A stretch of 64,000 nt of DNA, taken from Alphaproteobacteria bacterium. Lineage in GTDB: Bacteria; Pseudomonadota; Alphaproteobacteria; CAAGCB01; CAG-977. The notes under the pieces are model-generated. The model was not told the origin of the DNA and searched no databases. It was given only the letters and a program-made list of their open reading frames with translations. The stretch's first letter is position 1. Each line of letters starts with the position of its first letter. This document shows, piece after piece, positions 45,790-54,330 of this stretch. The stretch is taken from assembly GCA_900768845.1 (NCBI GenBank), contig CAAGEK010000008.1:1-64000 (forward strand). Reading direction: 5' to 3'. Position numbers and translations under genes: made by a program.

Positions 45790-46499
45790 TGATGTTGCTC
45801 CATATAAGCCGAAACGTCGCCGTCATATTCGATGACTCCGTCCACAATCCGCACCAGACGTTTGGCGTATTGCGCCACGTCGGGTTCATGAGTGACCAGA
45901 ACGATCGTGATACCGTGTTCCCTGTTCAACTGCTGGAAAAACAGCATGATTTCGTCGCTGGTTTTACTGTCCAGATTTCCCGTCGGTTCGTCCGCCAGAA
46001 TCATTTCCGGATTGTTGACCAAAGCCCGTGCGATGGCGACGCGTTGTTGCATCCCGCCGGAAATCTGGTTCGGGAAACGGCCGGAAAAGCGTTCCAGACC
46101 GACCAGTTTCAACATTTCTTCGGCGCGTTCGATTTCTTCGTTCCTGTTCAGGCGGTTGTCATAAATCAGGGGCAGGGAGACATTGTCCGTCAGCGTCCGG
46201 CGCATTAACAGGTTGAACCCCTGAAACACGAACCCGATCATCCTGTTGCGGATGTGCGCCAGTTCGTCGTCGTTCAAACCGGAAACTTCCTTTCCCCCTA
46301 AAACGTAAGTCCCCGACGTCGGTCTGTCCAGACATCCCAGAATGTTCATGAATGTCGACTTTCCCGATCCCGAAGGCCCCATGATCGATACGAATTCACC
46401 CTTTTCAACGGTCAAATCCACGCCTTTGAGGACTTCCTGACTCATCCCGCCGTCCATAAAGTACGTTTTGCGGACGTTTTTGATTTCAATGACGCTCAT
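45786..46499 (-). CDS. MacB/LolD-type ABC transporter ATPase
   Basis: A 237-residue ATPase with Walker A GPSGSGKST, the Q-loop FVFQGFNLL, signature motif ISGGMQQRVAIARALV, Walker B MILADEPTGNLD and the switch His in VLVTHEPDVA. It overlaps both neighbours by four bases and drives the MacB-type permease. Confidence 0.93.
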   Translation of the reverse strand: MSVIEIKNVRKTYFMDGGMSQEVLKGVDLTVEKGEFVSIMGPSGSGKSTFMNILGCLDRPTSGTYVLGGKEVSGLNDDELAHIRNRMIGFVFQGFNLLMRRTLTDNVSLPLIYDNRLNRNEEIERAEEMLKLVGLERFSGRFPNQISGGMQQRVAIARALVNNPEMILADEPTGNLDSKTSDEIMLFFQQLNREHGITIVLVTHEPDVAQYAKRLVRIVDGVIEYDGDVSAYMEQHQ

Positions 46500-47632
46500 G
46501 GGGGGCCTCTGCGTTTGGTTTGCACATGGGTGACCAAATCCTCCAGCACGACTTTTTCACCTTCCGCTACGCCCGATACGATTTCGGTGAACATTTCGTT
46601 CATCAAACCCTTTTTGACGGTTTTGGGGACGGGAACGCCGTTTTCCAAAACGAAAACCATCGCTTCGTCGGGTTTCAAATCGGCTTTTTTGGTCTTGATG
46701 CGTATATCGTTTTTCCCGTCGGGACTGACGGGGCGGAATTGAAACGCCATATTCGGCAAACGCAAAACATCGGGTTTTTCGTCAACCTTGATTTCCACAT
46801 ACGCCGTCATGCCGGGGAGCAGTTTCAAATCGTCGTTTTTGATGTCGATGATGACGGTGTACATGACGACGTTTTCCTCTTCGGCGGGCTTCAACCTGAC
46901 TTGGGCGACTTTGCCGCGGAAGATTTCTGCGGGGTATGTATCGACGGTGAAATCGACGTCCAATCCGGATTTGATCATGCCGACGTCGGCTTCGGAAATG
47001 TTCGTTTCAATTTGCATTTTGGTCAGGTCTTCGGCGATTTCAAACAGTTCGGGCGTTGAAAAACTGGCCGCGACGGTTTGGCCTTCTTCGACTTCTTTGG
47101 CGATGACGGTGCCCGAAACCGGCGACGTGATGCGCGTATAGCCCAGATTGCGTTCGGCCTTTTTGACTTTCGCACGCGCCTTGTCGTATTCGGATTGAGC
47201 CGCTACGGCGTCGACTTCCGCCTGTTCCATTTCGGAACGGGATATGTAATTCGCTTCGAACATTTCCTTGTAACGTTTGGCGTCCAAACGCGCCTTGTTG
47301 CGTTTGGATTTTGCGTCCTGAGCCTGAGCTTTCGCTTCGTTCAGATCCTGTTCCAAGGTGAAACGGTCGACTTCGGCCAAAAGTTCGCCCTTTTTCACGA
47401 CGGAATTGTAATCGACATACACTTTTTCGATGATGCCCGATATTTGCGTGCCGACTTTGACAACGTTAATCGGTTCGATCGTGCCGCTTGCCGACACGTC
47501 CAGCTTTAACGTTCCGCGGGAAACGCCGACGGTTTCATATTGCGGTTTGTTTTTTTGCGCGTTTGAACGGTAAAAATACCAGCCGCCCGCCGCCAGAGCC
47601 GCCACAATAAATAAAACAATCCATTTCTTCAT
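46496..47632 (-). CDS. MacA-type periplasmic adaptor (HlyD family)
   Basis: About 378 residues: N-terminal membrane anchor (MKKWIVLFIVAALAAGGWYFY), a first lipoyl half (VSASGTIEPINVVKVGTQISGIIEKVYVDY), an alpha-helical hairpin rich in Ala, Lys and Glu, the second lipoyl half (ITSPVSGTVIAKEVEEGQTV), then beta-barrel and membrane-proximal domains. It bridges the inner-membrane ABC unit to TolC. The start is the ATG at 47632, five bases after the tolC-like stop. Confidence 0.92.
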   Translation of the reverse strand: MKKWIVLFIVAALAAGGWYFYRSNAQKNKPQYETVGVSRGTLKLDVSASGTIEPINVVKVGTQISGIIEKVYVDYNSVVKKGELLAEVDRFTLEQDLNEAKAQAQDAKSKRNKARLDAKRYKEMFEANYISRSEMEQAEVDAVAAQSEYDKARAKVKKAERNLGYTRITSPVSGTVIAKEVEEGQTVAASFSTPELFEIAEDLTKMQIETNISEADVGMIKSGLDVDFTVDTYPAEIFRGKVAQVRLKPAEEENVVMYTVIIDIKNDDLKLLPGMTAYVEIKVDEKPDVLRLPNMAFQFRPVSPDGKNDIRIKTKKADLKPDEAMVFVLENGVPVPKTVKKGLMNEMFTEIVSGVAEGEKVVLEDLVTHVQTKRRGPP

Positions 47633-47637
47633 GATCT

Positions 47638-49008
47638 TCAAAGTCCTTTTTGCGGTTCAAACGGGTCGATCAGCCCCATCGAGCGGATCAGATTGCTTTT
47701 GGCAATCAGCTTTTCATAAAAAGTGTTGCTGCGCGACGTTCGGGCGTCCGCCAGCTTTGATTGCGCGTCCAACACATTCAAAATACTGCCTTTCCCTGCT
47801 TTGTACGCCCCCAATGCGACTTTTTCGTTCTGCTCCGCGCTGGCATACAGGACAAGGCTGATTTTATGGCTTTTTTGCGCCGTTTTATAAGATTGGAACG
47901 CATCCCATACGTCGGTGCGCACTTCGTTTTCCAAGTTTTTCAGCTCTTCGGCGGTTTTGCCGGCCTGATAACGGCTTTGCGTAATCCTGTAGGTGTTTTT
48001 GAAACCGGTGAACAGCGGAACCGACAGCGTAACCCCGACCCGCGTATCCAATTCCCTGTCGCCCCCTTTGGTCAGATCGTCCGCGGCACTCACCCCCGCC
48101 GACATGGACACGGTCGGGGCGTTTTGAGCCTTTTCATATTCCGCGGCGGCCAACGCCTGTTGCAATTCGGCGCGTTTGGCGATGACGTCGGAACGTTTTT
48201 CCAATGCCGTTTTCAGCATATCTTCGATTTTGTCGTCGTTGTTTTCCTGTTCTTCCGAATATTCGGCGGGTAAAAGATCCACTCCCTTTTGCGGGGGGAG
48301 GTTCAGCAGGACGGCCAGTTTCCCTTGCGCCAGAATCAGGGCTTCCTCGGCTTTGGTTTCGCTCAATTGCGCCTGAGCGTAGGCGGTTTCGGCCTGCAAA
48401 GCGTCGCTGTATGCCGCAAGCCCCAGTTCATAGCGTTTGGAAGCCGCTTCATAAGCGGATTTTGCAGAATCCACCGAAGATTTCGAGTTTTCAAATTCCG
48501 CCTGAGCCGCCAAAAGCGTGTAATAAGCCTTTGTCACGTCGAAAACCAGCGTTTTTAAAACGTTCGCACGGGCGGACAGGGCGTAGTTCAAAGCTTCCTT
48601 CATTTTTTCGACGCTTGCGGAACGCGCCCCGAAATCGAACAGCAGCCAGTCCAGCGACAGCGACGCCTCCGCCGACGCCGAATTGCGGTCGTTTGAACGC
48701 CGGTAATTCGTGTTGGAATGGCTCAATCCCGCGCTGAATCCCACTGTCGGCAGATAATCCGATTGCGATTCCCCGTATTGTGCGGCGGCGGCCATCGCGC
48801 TTAGATAGCTTTGCCGTGTCAGGGGATTGTTGCACAACGCCGCATCAATCACTTCCGCCAGACTTAACGCCTTGTCCGCAAGGAGCGGCCGGCACACGGC
48901 CTGCGGCGTTTGTTTCGCAACGCTTTGTTCCGCATCAAAGGGGTCGTCCGACGCTTCAAGCGTTCCCGCCGCGCATAAAACAGTTAAAAAAATTAAAAAC
49001 CGACGCAT
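47638..49008 (-). CDS. TolC-family outer-membrane channel
   Basis: About 456 residues with signal peptide (MRRFLIFLTVLCAAGTLEA) and two OEP repeats: LAEVIDAALCNNPLTRQSYLSAMAA...YLPTVGFSAGLSH and EKRSDVIAKRAELQQALAAAEYEKAQNAPTVSMSAGVS, with ILNVLDAQSKLADARTS near the end. It is the first gene of a four-gene tripartite exporter operon (tolC-like, macA-like, ATPase, permease). The ATG at 49008 restores a clean signal peptide; the open frame upstream to 49047 does not. Confidence 0.92.
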   Translation of the reverse strand: MRRFLIFLTVLCAAGTLEASDDPFDAEQSVAKQTPQAVCRPLLADKALSLAEVIDAALCNNPLTRQSYLSAMAAAAQYGESQSDYLPTVGFSAGLSHSNTNYRRSNDRNSASAEASLSLDWLLFDFGARSASVEKMKEALNYALSARANVLKTLVFDVTKAYYTLLAAQAEFENSKSSVDSAKSAYEAASKRYELGLAAYSDALQAETAYAQAQLSETKAEEALILAQGKLAVLLNLPPQKGVDLLPAEYSEEQENNDDKIEDMLKTALEKRSDVIAKRAELQQALAAAEYEKAQNAPTVSMSAGVSAADDLTKGGDRELDTRVGVTLSVPLFTGFKNTYRITQSRYQAGKTAEELKNLENEVRTDVWDAFQSYKTAQKSHKISLVLYASAEQNEKVALGAYKAGKGSILNVLDAQSKLADARTSRSNTFYEKLIAKSNLIRSMGLIDPFEPQKGL

Positions 49009-49087
49009 TGTTCGTTCCGTTTTCTTTGTTGGAAAATTCGTTGACAAGCCCGAAATAAATTCTTCTAATGCCCCGTGAATTTACTCT

Positions 49088-50647
49088 ATGCGGAAAAAAA
49101 TTACAACCATGACAAATGCTCCTTCCATGTTTATGAAAGCGGCGAAAGTCCTGTGCCTTTGCGTCGGGATTTTCGTCTGTTGCCTGTTAAACGCGTGCAA
49201 AGAGGAAAAACCTGCGCCCAAATATGTATTTTTATTTATCGGCGACGGTTTTTCCTTCGCCCAACGTCAAATTGCGGAGATGGCTCGCGGGGAACCGCTT
49301 GTTTCTTCCGGTTTTCCCGTTCAAGGCGTTATGACCGTTTCGGCGGCGGATTCTTTCATTCCCGATTCGGCGGCGGCGGCTTCGGCTTTTTCCACGGGGA
49401 AAAGGATTCCGAACGGAAACGTCGCCTATATTCCCGAAAGCGAAGGGGAGCTTGATCTGATTACCGAACTGGCGGCGAAAAGCGGCGTGAATACGGCCGT
49501 TTTGACGACGGCTTCCGCCGATGATGCGACGCCCGCCGCATTTTACGCCCGCTCCGCTAAAAGGACGGCTTATTATGACATCGCTTCGCAACTGGCGGAA
49601 AGCCCGCTCGGCTTGATCGCCGGTGCAAAGTTCAAGCGGCCGCGCGCTTTTAAAAAAGACGATTTGAACGTCGTTTTGAAAAACGGGGGGCGCAAGGTTT
49701 TCATTCCCTCAAAGGATAATCTTTCCTATCCGGCGGGCAGAGTCGCGGTGACGTATGATTCCGTCCCTTTGGCGATCGATGCGAAAAAGAACTCCCCTTC
49801 CTTGGCCGAAATGGTCGGAAAGGCCGTCGCCAAAGCGGGGGATGAAAAAGGGTTTTTCATCGTCGCCGAAAGTGCGAAAATCGACGTCGCCGCCCATATG
49901 AACGATACCGCGGCTTTGATTAAAGAAGTTCAAAGCTTTGACGAAGCCGTCAAAAAGGCTCTGGAATTTTACGAAAAGCATCCTGCGGATACGTTGGTCG
50001 TCGTCACGGGCGATCATGAAACCGGCGGGTTGAGCTTGGGGGCGTTCGGAGCGGAAAATATCGACCCGTCCGTTTTTTCTGTGCAGAAAAAATCGGCGGG
50101 AGCTTTCAAATACGACGTGTCCCGTTTTAAATCCCGTCGGGCGGGCGGCGGTGTTTTGGAAGACTTCATGCCCGCCGTCGAACGGGTGTTCGGACTGAAA
50201 ATGCTGTCGGCGGAAGAGAAAAAGGAACTGAAGGATAAAGCGGCAGACGGCGACGCTCAGGCCGGATTCGATTTGAAAATGGCTTTGAGCCCTGCGGACG
50301 TCGCCGCTTTGCGCGAAGCTTTGCGGTACAGTATGTCGGAAAAATCCAAGCGTCCGAAAACGGATGCGTTCAAAGCCAAATACGGCGATTACAATCCCGT
50401 GTCCGTTGCGGCGGTTCGCATTTTGAATAAAAAAGCGGGGGTGGCTTATGCCGTTTTCGGACATACCGCTTCGCCCGTTCCCGTTTCCGCCGTCGGATAC
50501 CGTGCGGAAACGTTCGGAGGCGTTTATCCGAATACGCAACTGTTTTCAAAACTGCTCGGCGTGATGAACATTCCCGAACCCGCAACAGCCGCCGCCCTTC
50601 CCTCCGTTCACGGGGACGGCGAGAAAGAAAACGTTGCGGCGGATTGA
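49088..50647 (+). CDS. alkaline phosphatase (PhoA-type), putative lipoprotein
   Basis: A protein of about 519 residues with alkaline phosphatase motifs: FLFIGDGFS (metal-binding Asp), DSAAAASAFSTGKR near residue 91 with the nucleophilic Ser, HMNDTA, VVVTGDHETGG (metal ligands Asp-His) and FGHTASPVPV. The N-terminus carries a hydrophobic stretch ending LLNAC, a good lipobox, so it is likely anchored to a membrane facing the periplasm. The true start may be the ATG at 49133, which gives the shortest lipoprotein signal; no clear Shine-Dalgarno separates the options. It would release phosphate from organic esters. A bidirectional terminator follows. Confidence 0.9.
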   Translation: MRKKITTMTNAPSMFMKAAKVLCLCVGIFVCCLLNACKEEKPAPKYVFLFIGDGFSFAQRQIAEMARGEPLVSSGFPVQGVMTVSAADSFIPDSAAAASAFSTGKRIPNGNVAYIPESEGELDLITELAAKSGVNTAVLTTASADDATPAAFYARSAKRTAYYDIASQLAESPLGLIAGAKFKRPRAFKKDDLNVVLKNGGRKVFIPSKDNLSYPAGRVAVTYDSVPLAIDAKKNSPSLAEMVGKAVAKAGDEKGFFIVAESAKIDVAAHMNDTAALIKEVQSFDEAVKKALEFYEKHPADTLVVVTGDHETGGLSLGAFGAENIDPSVFSVQKKSAGAFKYDVSRFKSRRAGGGVLEDFMPAVERVFGLKMLSAEEKKELKDKAADGDAQAGFDLKMALSPADVAALREALRYSMSEKSKRPKTDAFKAKYGDYNPVSVAAVRILNKKAGVAYAVFGHTASPVPVSAVGYRAETFGGVYPNTQLFSKLLGVMNIPEPATAAALPSVHGDGEKENVAAD

Positions 50648-50666
50648 AGACGAAAAAAATGAACTC

Positions 50667-50706
50667 AAAAAAATCCCCTCTCATGAAACAGAGAGGGGAT
50701 TTTTTT
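50667..50706. terminator. bidirectional intrinsic terminator
   Basis: ATCCCCTCTC (50673-50682) pairs perfectly with GAGAGGGGAT (50691-50700), flanked by A7 and T7. It separates the convergent alkaline phosphatase and MATE genes. Confidence 0.93.
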
Positions 50707-50718
50707 GAAAATCGCGGC

Positions 50719-52107
50719 CTATTTCTCGGAAATTCGCTCCTGTTTCAGGGAAAGCCGCCGCATTTTTTTCAAGTGAGCCGCGGTAACGGCGACGCACAGC
50801 ACCGCCGCCAGAAAATCCGCAACGGGCAGGGAATAGAACACGCCGGCCAACCCCAAATAACGCGGCAGGATCATTAACGACGGTATCAGGAACAAAAGCT
50901 GACGGCACAGCGATAAAAACGCCGCCCAACGCGGGTGTTTCGTCGCTTGAAGAAAAACGGTCGTCGCGATTTGAAATCCGATCAGCGGAATCATCAACGT
51001 CATCGCCTTTAACGCTTTGCCGCCCAAAGCGATCAAGTCTTGATCGTCGGGATCAAATAAAGCGACGACGTGTCCCGCAAAAAAGCGCAGAATAATCCAC
51101 GATACAAGCATGATTGCCGTCGATACTCCCGCCGCCAGCCAATAAATCCGCACGACGCGGCGGTAATTTTTCGCGCCGAAGTTAAACCCGATCAACGGTT
51201 GAGCCCCTTCGCACACCCCCATCACCGGCATGAACAGCAAAACGACCGTCGATGCGGCGACGCCCAAAGCGGACACCGCCAAATCCCCGCCGTATTCGAC
51301 CAGTGTTTTATTCATAACCGTTTGCATGAAACCGTTCGCCATTTGAATCGTAAACGGGGCGATTCCGATGGATAAAATCGCCAGCACCGCTTTGGAATTT
51401 AACGGCAGGTTTTTCATTCGTATGCGATAAGGGGCTTTTGATGAGATGAAAAAGGACGAAGCCCACGCGAATGAGCAGATGTTCGCTATAACCGTCGCCA
51501 ACGCCGCCCCTCCGACGCCCATGTCGAAGCAAAAGATGAAAACCGGATCCAGAATCGTGTTCACGATCGCTCCGACAACCATCGTTCCCATGGCGAAACG
51601 CGGGAAACCGCTGGCGCGGATGAAGTTGTTCATCGTCATGTTCGCCGTCAGGAAAACGTTGCCGAACAAAATGATTTCCGTGTATGTTTTGGCGTACGGC
51701 AAAATCGTGTCCGTCGCGCCGAAAAAGCGCAACAGCTCTTCGATGAAAATGATTTGTCCCGCGACCAGACACACCGTCATTGAAACGATTAGAACCAGCG
51801 AGTTGGCCAAAATCTTTTCTGCCACGGGAATTTTTCTTTGCCCTAAACGGATGGAAAAACTGACACTGCCTCCGACGCCGACCATCATGCCGAACGCCAT
51901 CATGATGACAAAAGCCGGAAAGCTGACGGCGATACCCGCCAAGCCCATCGCTCCGACGCCGTTTCCCACGAAAATGCGGTCGACAATGTTGTAAAGCGCA
52001 TTGATCATCAATCCGACAATCGCAGGCACCGCAAAAGTGACCAACAATCGCGGAATGGAGTCTTTTCCCAGATCGGGGGCTTTTTTCGCCGCCGTTTCCT
52101 GCATCAT
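50719..52107 (-). CDS. MATE-family multidrug exporter
   Basis: About 462 residues and twelve predicted helices in two similar halves. MATE marks are PAIVGLMINALYNIVDRIFVGNGVGAMGLAGIAVSFP at the start and PLIGFNFGAKNYRRV in the second half. It would expel cationic drugs by Na+ or H+ antiport. The start ATGATG at 52107/52104 overlaps the stop of the BPL_N gene. A second MATE gene is at 60436-61764. Confidence 0.92.
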   Translation of the reverse strand: MMQETAAKKAPDLGKDSIPRLLVTFAVPAIVGLMINALYNIVDRIFVGNGVGAMGLAGIAVSFPAFVIMMAFGMMVGVGGSVSFSIRLGQRKIPVAEKILANSLVLIVSMTVCLVAGQIIFIEELLRFFGATDTILPYAKTYTEIILFGNVFLTANMTMNNFIRASGFPRFAMGTMVVGAIVNTILDPVFIFCFDMGVGGAALATVIANICSFAWASSFFISSKAPYRIRMKNLPLNSKAVLAILSIGIAPFTIQMANGFMQTVMNKTLVEYGGDLAVSALGVAASTVVLLFMPVMGVCEGAQPLIGFNFGAKNYRRVVRIYWLAAGVSTAIMLVSWIILRFFAGHVVALFDPDDQDLIALGGKALKAMTLMIPLIGFQIATTVFLQATKHPRWAAFLSLCRQLLFLIPSLMILPRYLGLAGVFYSLPVADFLAAVLCVAVTAAHLKKMRRLSLKQERISEK

Positions 52108-52847
52108 TCCGGCAATCCTTCCGTTTTCAAATAACCGGCGATCATATTGATTAACATTTTCCTTTCGGCTTCGCTGTCGGCAAGTTCCCGTTTCAACGGA
52201 TTTTGCCATACGTCGGACGCATCCATGTCGTCGGACGAAAATTCAAAATGGACGTGCGACAAAACGACCCGTCCTGCTCCGTAAGGAAGGAATACGACCG
52301 CCGGTTTTCCGGTTCCGGCATACCGCGCCGCTATTTCATAGTCCGTAAAGCCTTCGTCCGCCGTGAAAAAGCCGCCTCCGTTGTAATAAACTTTAAAATT
52401 TTTCCCTTTGCAAACGATTTCCGCCGCCCGACATCCCGCGTTTGAATCCGCATCATAACAGGCAAGGGCGGGGCCTTGCGCCGTTCCTTTGAAAAATCCG
52501 GCTTGGCAGTCGTTTGCAATCCCGTCGGCGCGTCCTTTGTTGAATTCGGTGCGGGATGCGCCGAAATACGCTCCCGCGCAAACGCCCAAATAACTGCCGC
52601 CCGTCCGGACGTAATCCCGCAGGTTTTCCATGCCCGCGCCGTTCAATTTTTCCGAATACGGCGTGCTTGCCCCTCCCGGCATGACGAACAGGCGGGCGTC
52701 TTCACGCCATTTGCCTTCTGCGACTTCGGCGGCGGACAAAGGAGTGACCGGACGGTTCCCGTTTCCCCATAAACGCAGACAGGCTCGTATGCGGGAAAAA
52801 GATTGCGCGCCGACGCCCTTATCCGAATAAATGTATGTTTTTTCCAT
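52104..52847 (-). CDS. BPL_N domain (glutamine-amidotransferase-like) protein
   Basis: A 247-residue protein resembling the N-terminal domain of eukaryotic biotin-protein ligase (PF09825), a class-I glutamine-amidotransferase-like fold. GGSYLGVCAGAYFGA holds the nucleophile-elbow Cys, and LFVMPGGAS and VVLSHVHFEFSSDD provide the other family blocks. There is no biotin-ligase catalytic domain. Substrate unknown. It is translationally coupled to the MATE gene and follows the SMR exporter by 16 bases, so the three may be one operon. Confidence 0.8.
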   Translation of the reverse strand: MEKTYIYSDKGVGAQSFSRIRACLRLWGNGNRPVTPLSAAEVAEGKWREDARLFVMPGGASTPYSEKLNGAGMENLRDYVRTGGSYLGVCAGAYFGASRTEFNKGRADGIANDCQAGFFKGTAQGPALACYDADSNAGCRAAEIVCKGKNFKVYYNGGGFFTADEGFTDYEIAARYAGTGKPAVVFLPYGAGRVVLSHVHFEFSSDDMDASDVWQNPLKRELADSEAERKMLINMIAGYLKTEGLPE

Positions 52848-52863
52848 ATCTCAAGGCCTTGTT

Positions 52864-53184
52864 TCAAGATGCTGAAACGGTTTTCAAGCCGATCAGCCCG
52901 CCCAAAATCATGGCGACGAAAAGCATCCTGAGCATATCGGCGGGTTCGGAAAAAAAGAATATGCCGTAAAGCACCGCTCCCAACGTTCCGACTCCCGTCC
53001 ATACGGCATACGCCGTTCCCAAAGGCAAGGTTTTCATCGCCAATCCCAAAAGCCAGACGCTTAAACACATCGCAACGCCGACCGTCAATGACGGATAAAG
53101 TTTTGTGAAGCCTTGCGAGTATTTCATCGCCACCGCCCAGACGGTTTCAAATATGCCCGCGATAACCAAATACACCCATGCCAT
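52864..53184 (-). CDS. SMR-family exporter of the Gdx/SugE type
   Basis: A 106-residue, four-helix small multidrug resistance protein with the membrane-embedded Glu in AGIFETVWAVAMKYSQGFTKLYPS and the SugE-type LPLGTAYAVWTGVGTLGAVLYG. These marks fit the guanidinium exporter subgroup (Gdx) better than EmrE. I see no guanidine riboswitch in the 110 bases upstream. Confidence 0.88.
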   Translation of the reverse strand: MAWVYLVIAGIFETVWAVAMKYSQGFTKLYPSLTVGVAMCLSVWLLGLAMKTLPLGTAYAVWTGVGTLGAVLYGIFFFSEPADMLRMLFVAMILGGLIGLKTVSAS

Positions 53185-53298
53185 CGGCTTTTTCCTTTGT
53201 TTGATTAAAACGATGCACTGTAGCGCGTTTGCGCCCGTATGAAAAGCCGTTATCCCGAGTTTATGATTTTTCCTTTATATCCTTTATAAATCAAAATG

Positions 53299-54048
53299 TT
53301 AAAATGTATGTCCGGAGATTTTGTCCAACCGGAAAAACGCTTCCAAAGCTGTTACGATTTCCCGTTTTTCTCCCAAAGCGGCCAAATCTTCGCCGCTTGC
53401 GTATTCCGAAACGCTCGAGGCCGTGTCTTGACCGTATTCGACGACGTTGTTTAATATGGACGCCGTTTTCACCCCCCTGAGCCGTCCGACGGTGAACAAA
53501 GCGGCTGTTTCCATGTCGGCTCCCAAAACGCCGGCTTTCGACCATTTCGATTCCTGTTCGGCGTTGTCGTCGATGTAAAAACTTTCATGGGAATGGATTA
53601 TGCCGATATGATGCGGATATTTGTTTTCCCGTGCGCTTTCGATACAGGCCAGAAACAAATCCGTATCGGGAACGGCCGGATAACGCGGGTCGATGTATGC
53701 TTGCGAAGCCCCGTCATCCCTGACGGCTCCGCAGGCTAAAATCAGATCGCCGGTTTTTATGCCCGTTTGCAACGCGCCGCACGAACCGATGCGGATGACG
53801 GCTTTGACGCCGGTGTTTTTCATTTCTTCCAACGCGATGGCGGTGGAAGAACCTCCGATACCGGTCGACAGGGCAAGAACTTTTACGCCTTTGTATTCTC
53901 CGCACAGGCTTCTGAATTCCCGATTGAACGCCAGCTCCGTAACATTTTCCAAATATGCGGCGATTCGATCCAGTCGGGCGGGGTCTCCCGGGGTCAGGGC
54001 GTACTTTATTCCGGTTGAGTCGTCCAGACGAATGTGAGGCTGTAACAT
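53299..54048 (-). CDS. nucleoside phosphorylase, PNP/UDP family 1
   Basis: A 249-residue enzyme with KYALTPGDPARLDRIAAYL, ALSTGIGGSSTAIALEEMKNTGVKAVIRIGSCG and GADMETAALFTVGRL, the phosphate and ribose sites of the family. It differs markedly from the protein at 27067-27840, so the two probably have different base preferences (uridine versus purine or another pyrimidine). AAGGAG precedes the ATG. It is a single gene. Confidence 0.87.
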   Translation of the reverse strand: MLQPHIRLDDSTGIKYALTPGDPARLDRIAAYLENVTELAFNREFRSLCGEYKGVKVLALSTGIGGSSTAIALEEMKNTGVKAVIRIGSCGALQTGIKTGDLILACGAVRDDGASQAYIDPRYPAVPDTDLFLACIESARENKYPHHIGIIHSHESFYIDDNAEQESKWSKAGVLGADMETAALFTVGRLRGVKTASILNNVVEYGQDTASSVSEYASGEDLAALGEKREIVTALEAFFRLDKISGHTF

Positions 54049-54130
54049 TTTTCACTCCTTGAAAGGCGCGTCGAAATCAACTTATTTTGACAATATCATG
54101 CGAATGATGCAAAGAAAACAGATTTGCCTC

Positions 54131-54159
54131 TTGACGCTTGTGCGGAAGTGTATTAGTAA
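54131..54159 (+). promoter_or_regulatory. probable tRNA-Gln promoter
   Basis: TTGACG (54131-54136) and TAGTAA (54154-54159) are 17 bases apart and lie about 20 bases before the tRNA. Confidence 0.5.
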
Positions 54160-54176
54160 AGAGATGTTCATTATGT

Positions 54177-54251
54177 TGGGGCGTAGCCAAGCGGTAAGGC
54201 AACGGACTTTGACTCCGTCATTCGCTGGTTCGAGTCCAGCCGCCCCAGCCA
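54177..54251 (+). tRNA. tRNA-Gln (anticodon TTG)
   Basis: A complete 75-nt cloverleaf with CCA. Acceptor UGGGGCG/CGCCCCA, D-arm AGCCAAGCGGUAAGGC, anticodon loop ACUUUGACU with UUG, T-arm CUGGUUCGAGUCCAG. A terminator follows at 54257-54282. Confidence 0.96.
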
Positions 54252-54256
54252 ACAAT

Positions 54257-54282
54257 AAGCCCTTGATTTTCAAGGGCTTTTT
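54257..54282 (+). terminator. intrinsic terminator of tRNA-Gln
   Basis: AAGCCCTTG (54257-54265) pairs with CAAGGGCTT (54271-54279), followed by TTT and TTG. Confidence 0.85.
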
Positions 54283-54330
54283 GTATTCCAAGACTATACG
54301 TTAGATGCGAAGGGGAGAGAGTAGGAGCCC

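Noticed and set aside
53185..53298. Guanidine riboswitch ahead of the Gdx/SugE gene
   Set aside because: The 110-base leader shows no paired ACGR-loop hairpins or ykkC-like core that I can recognise.
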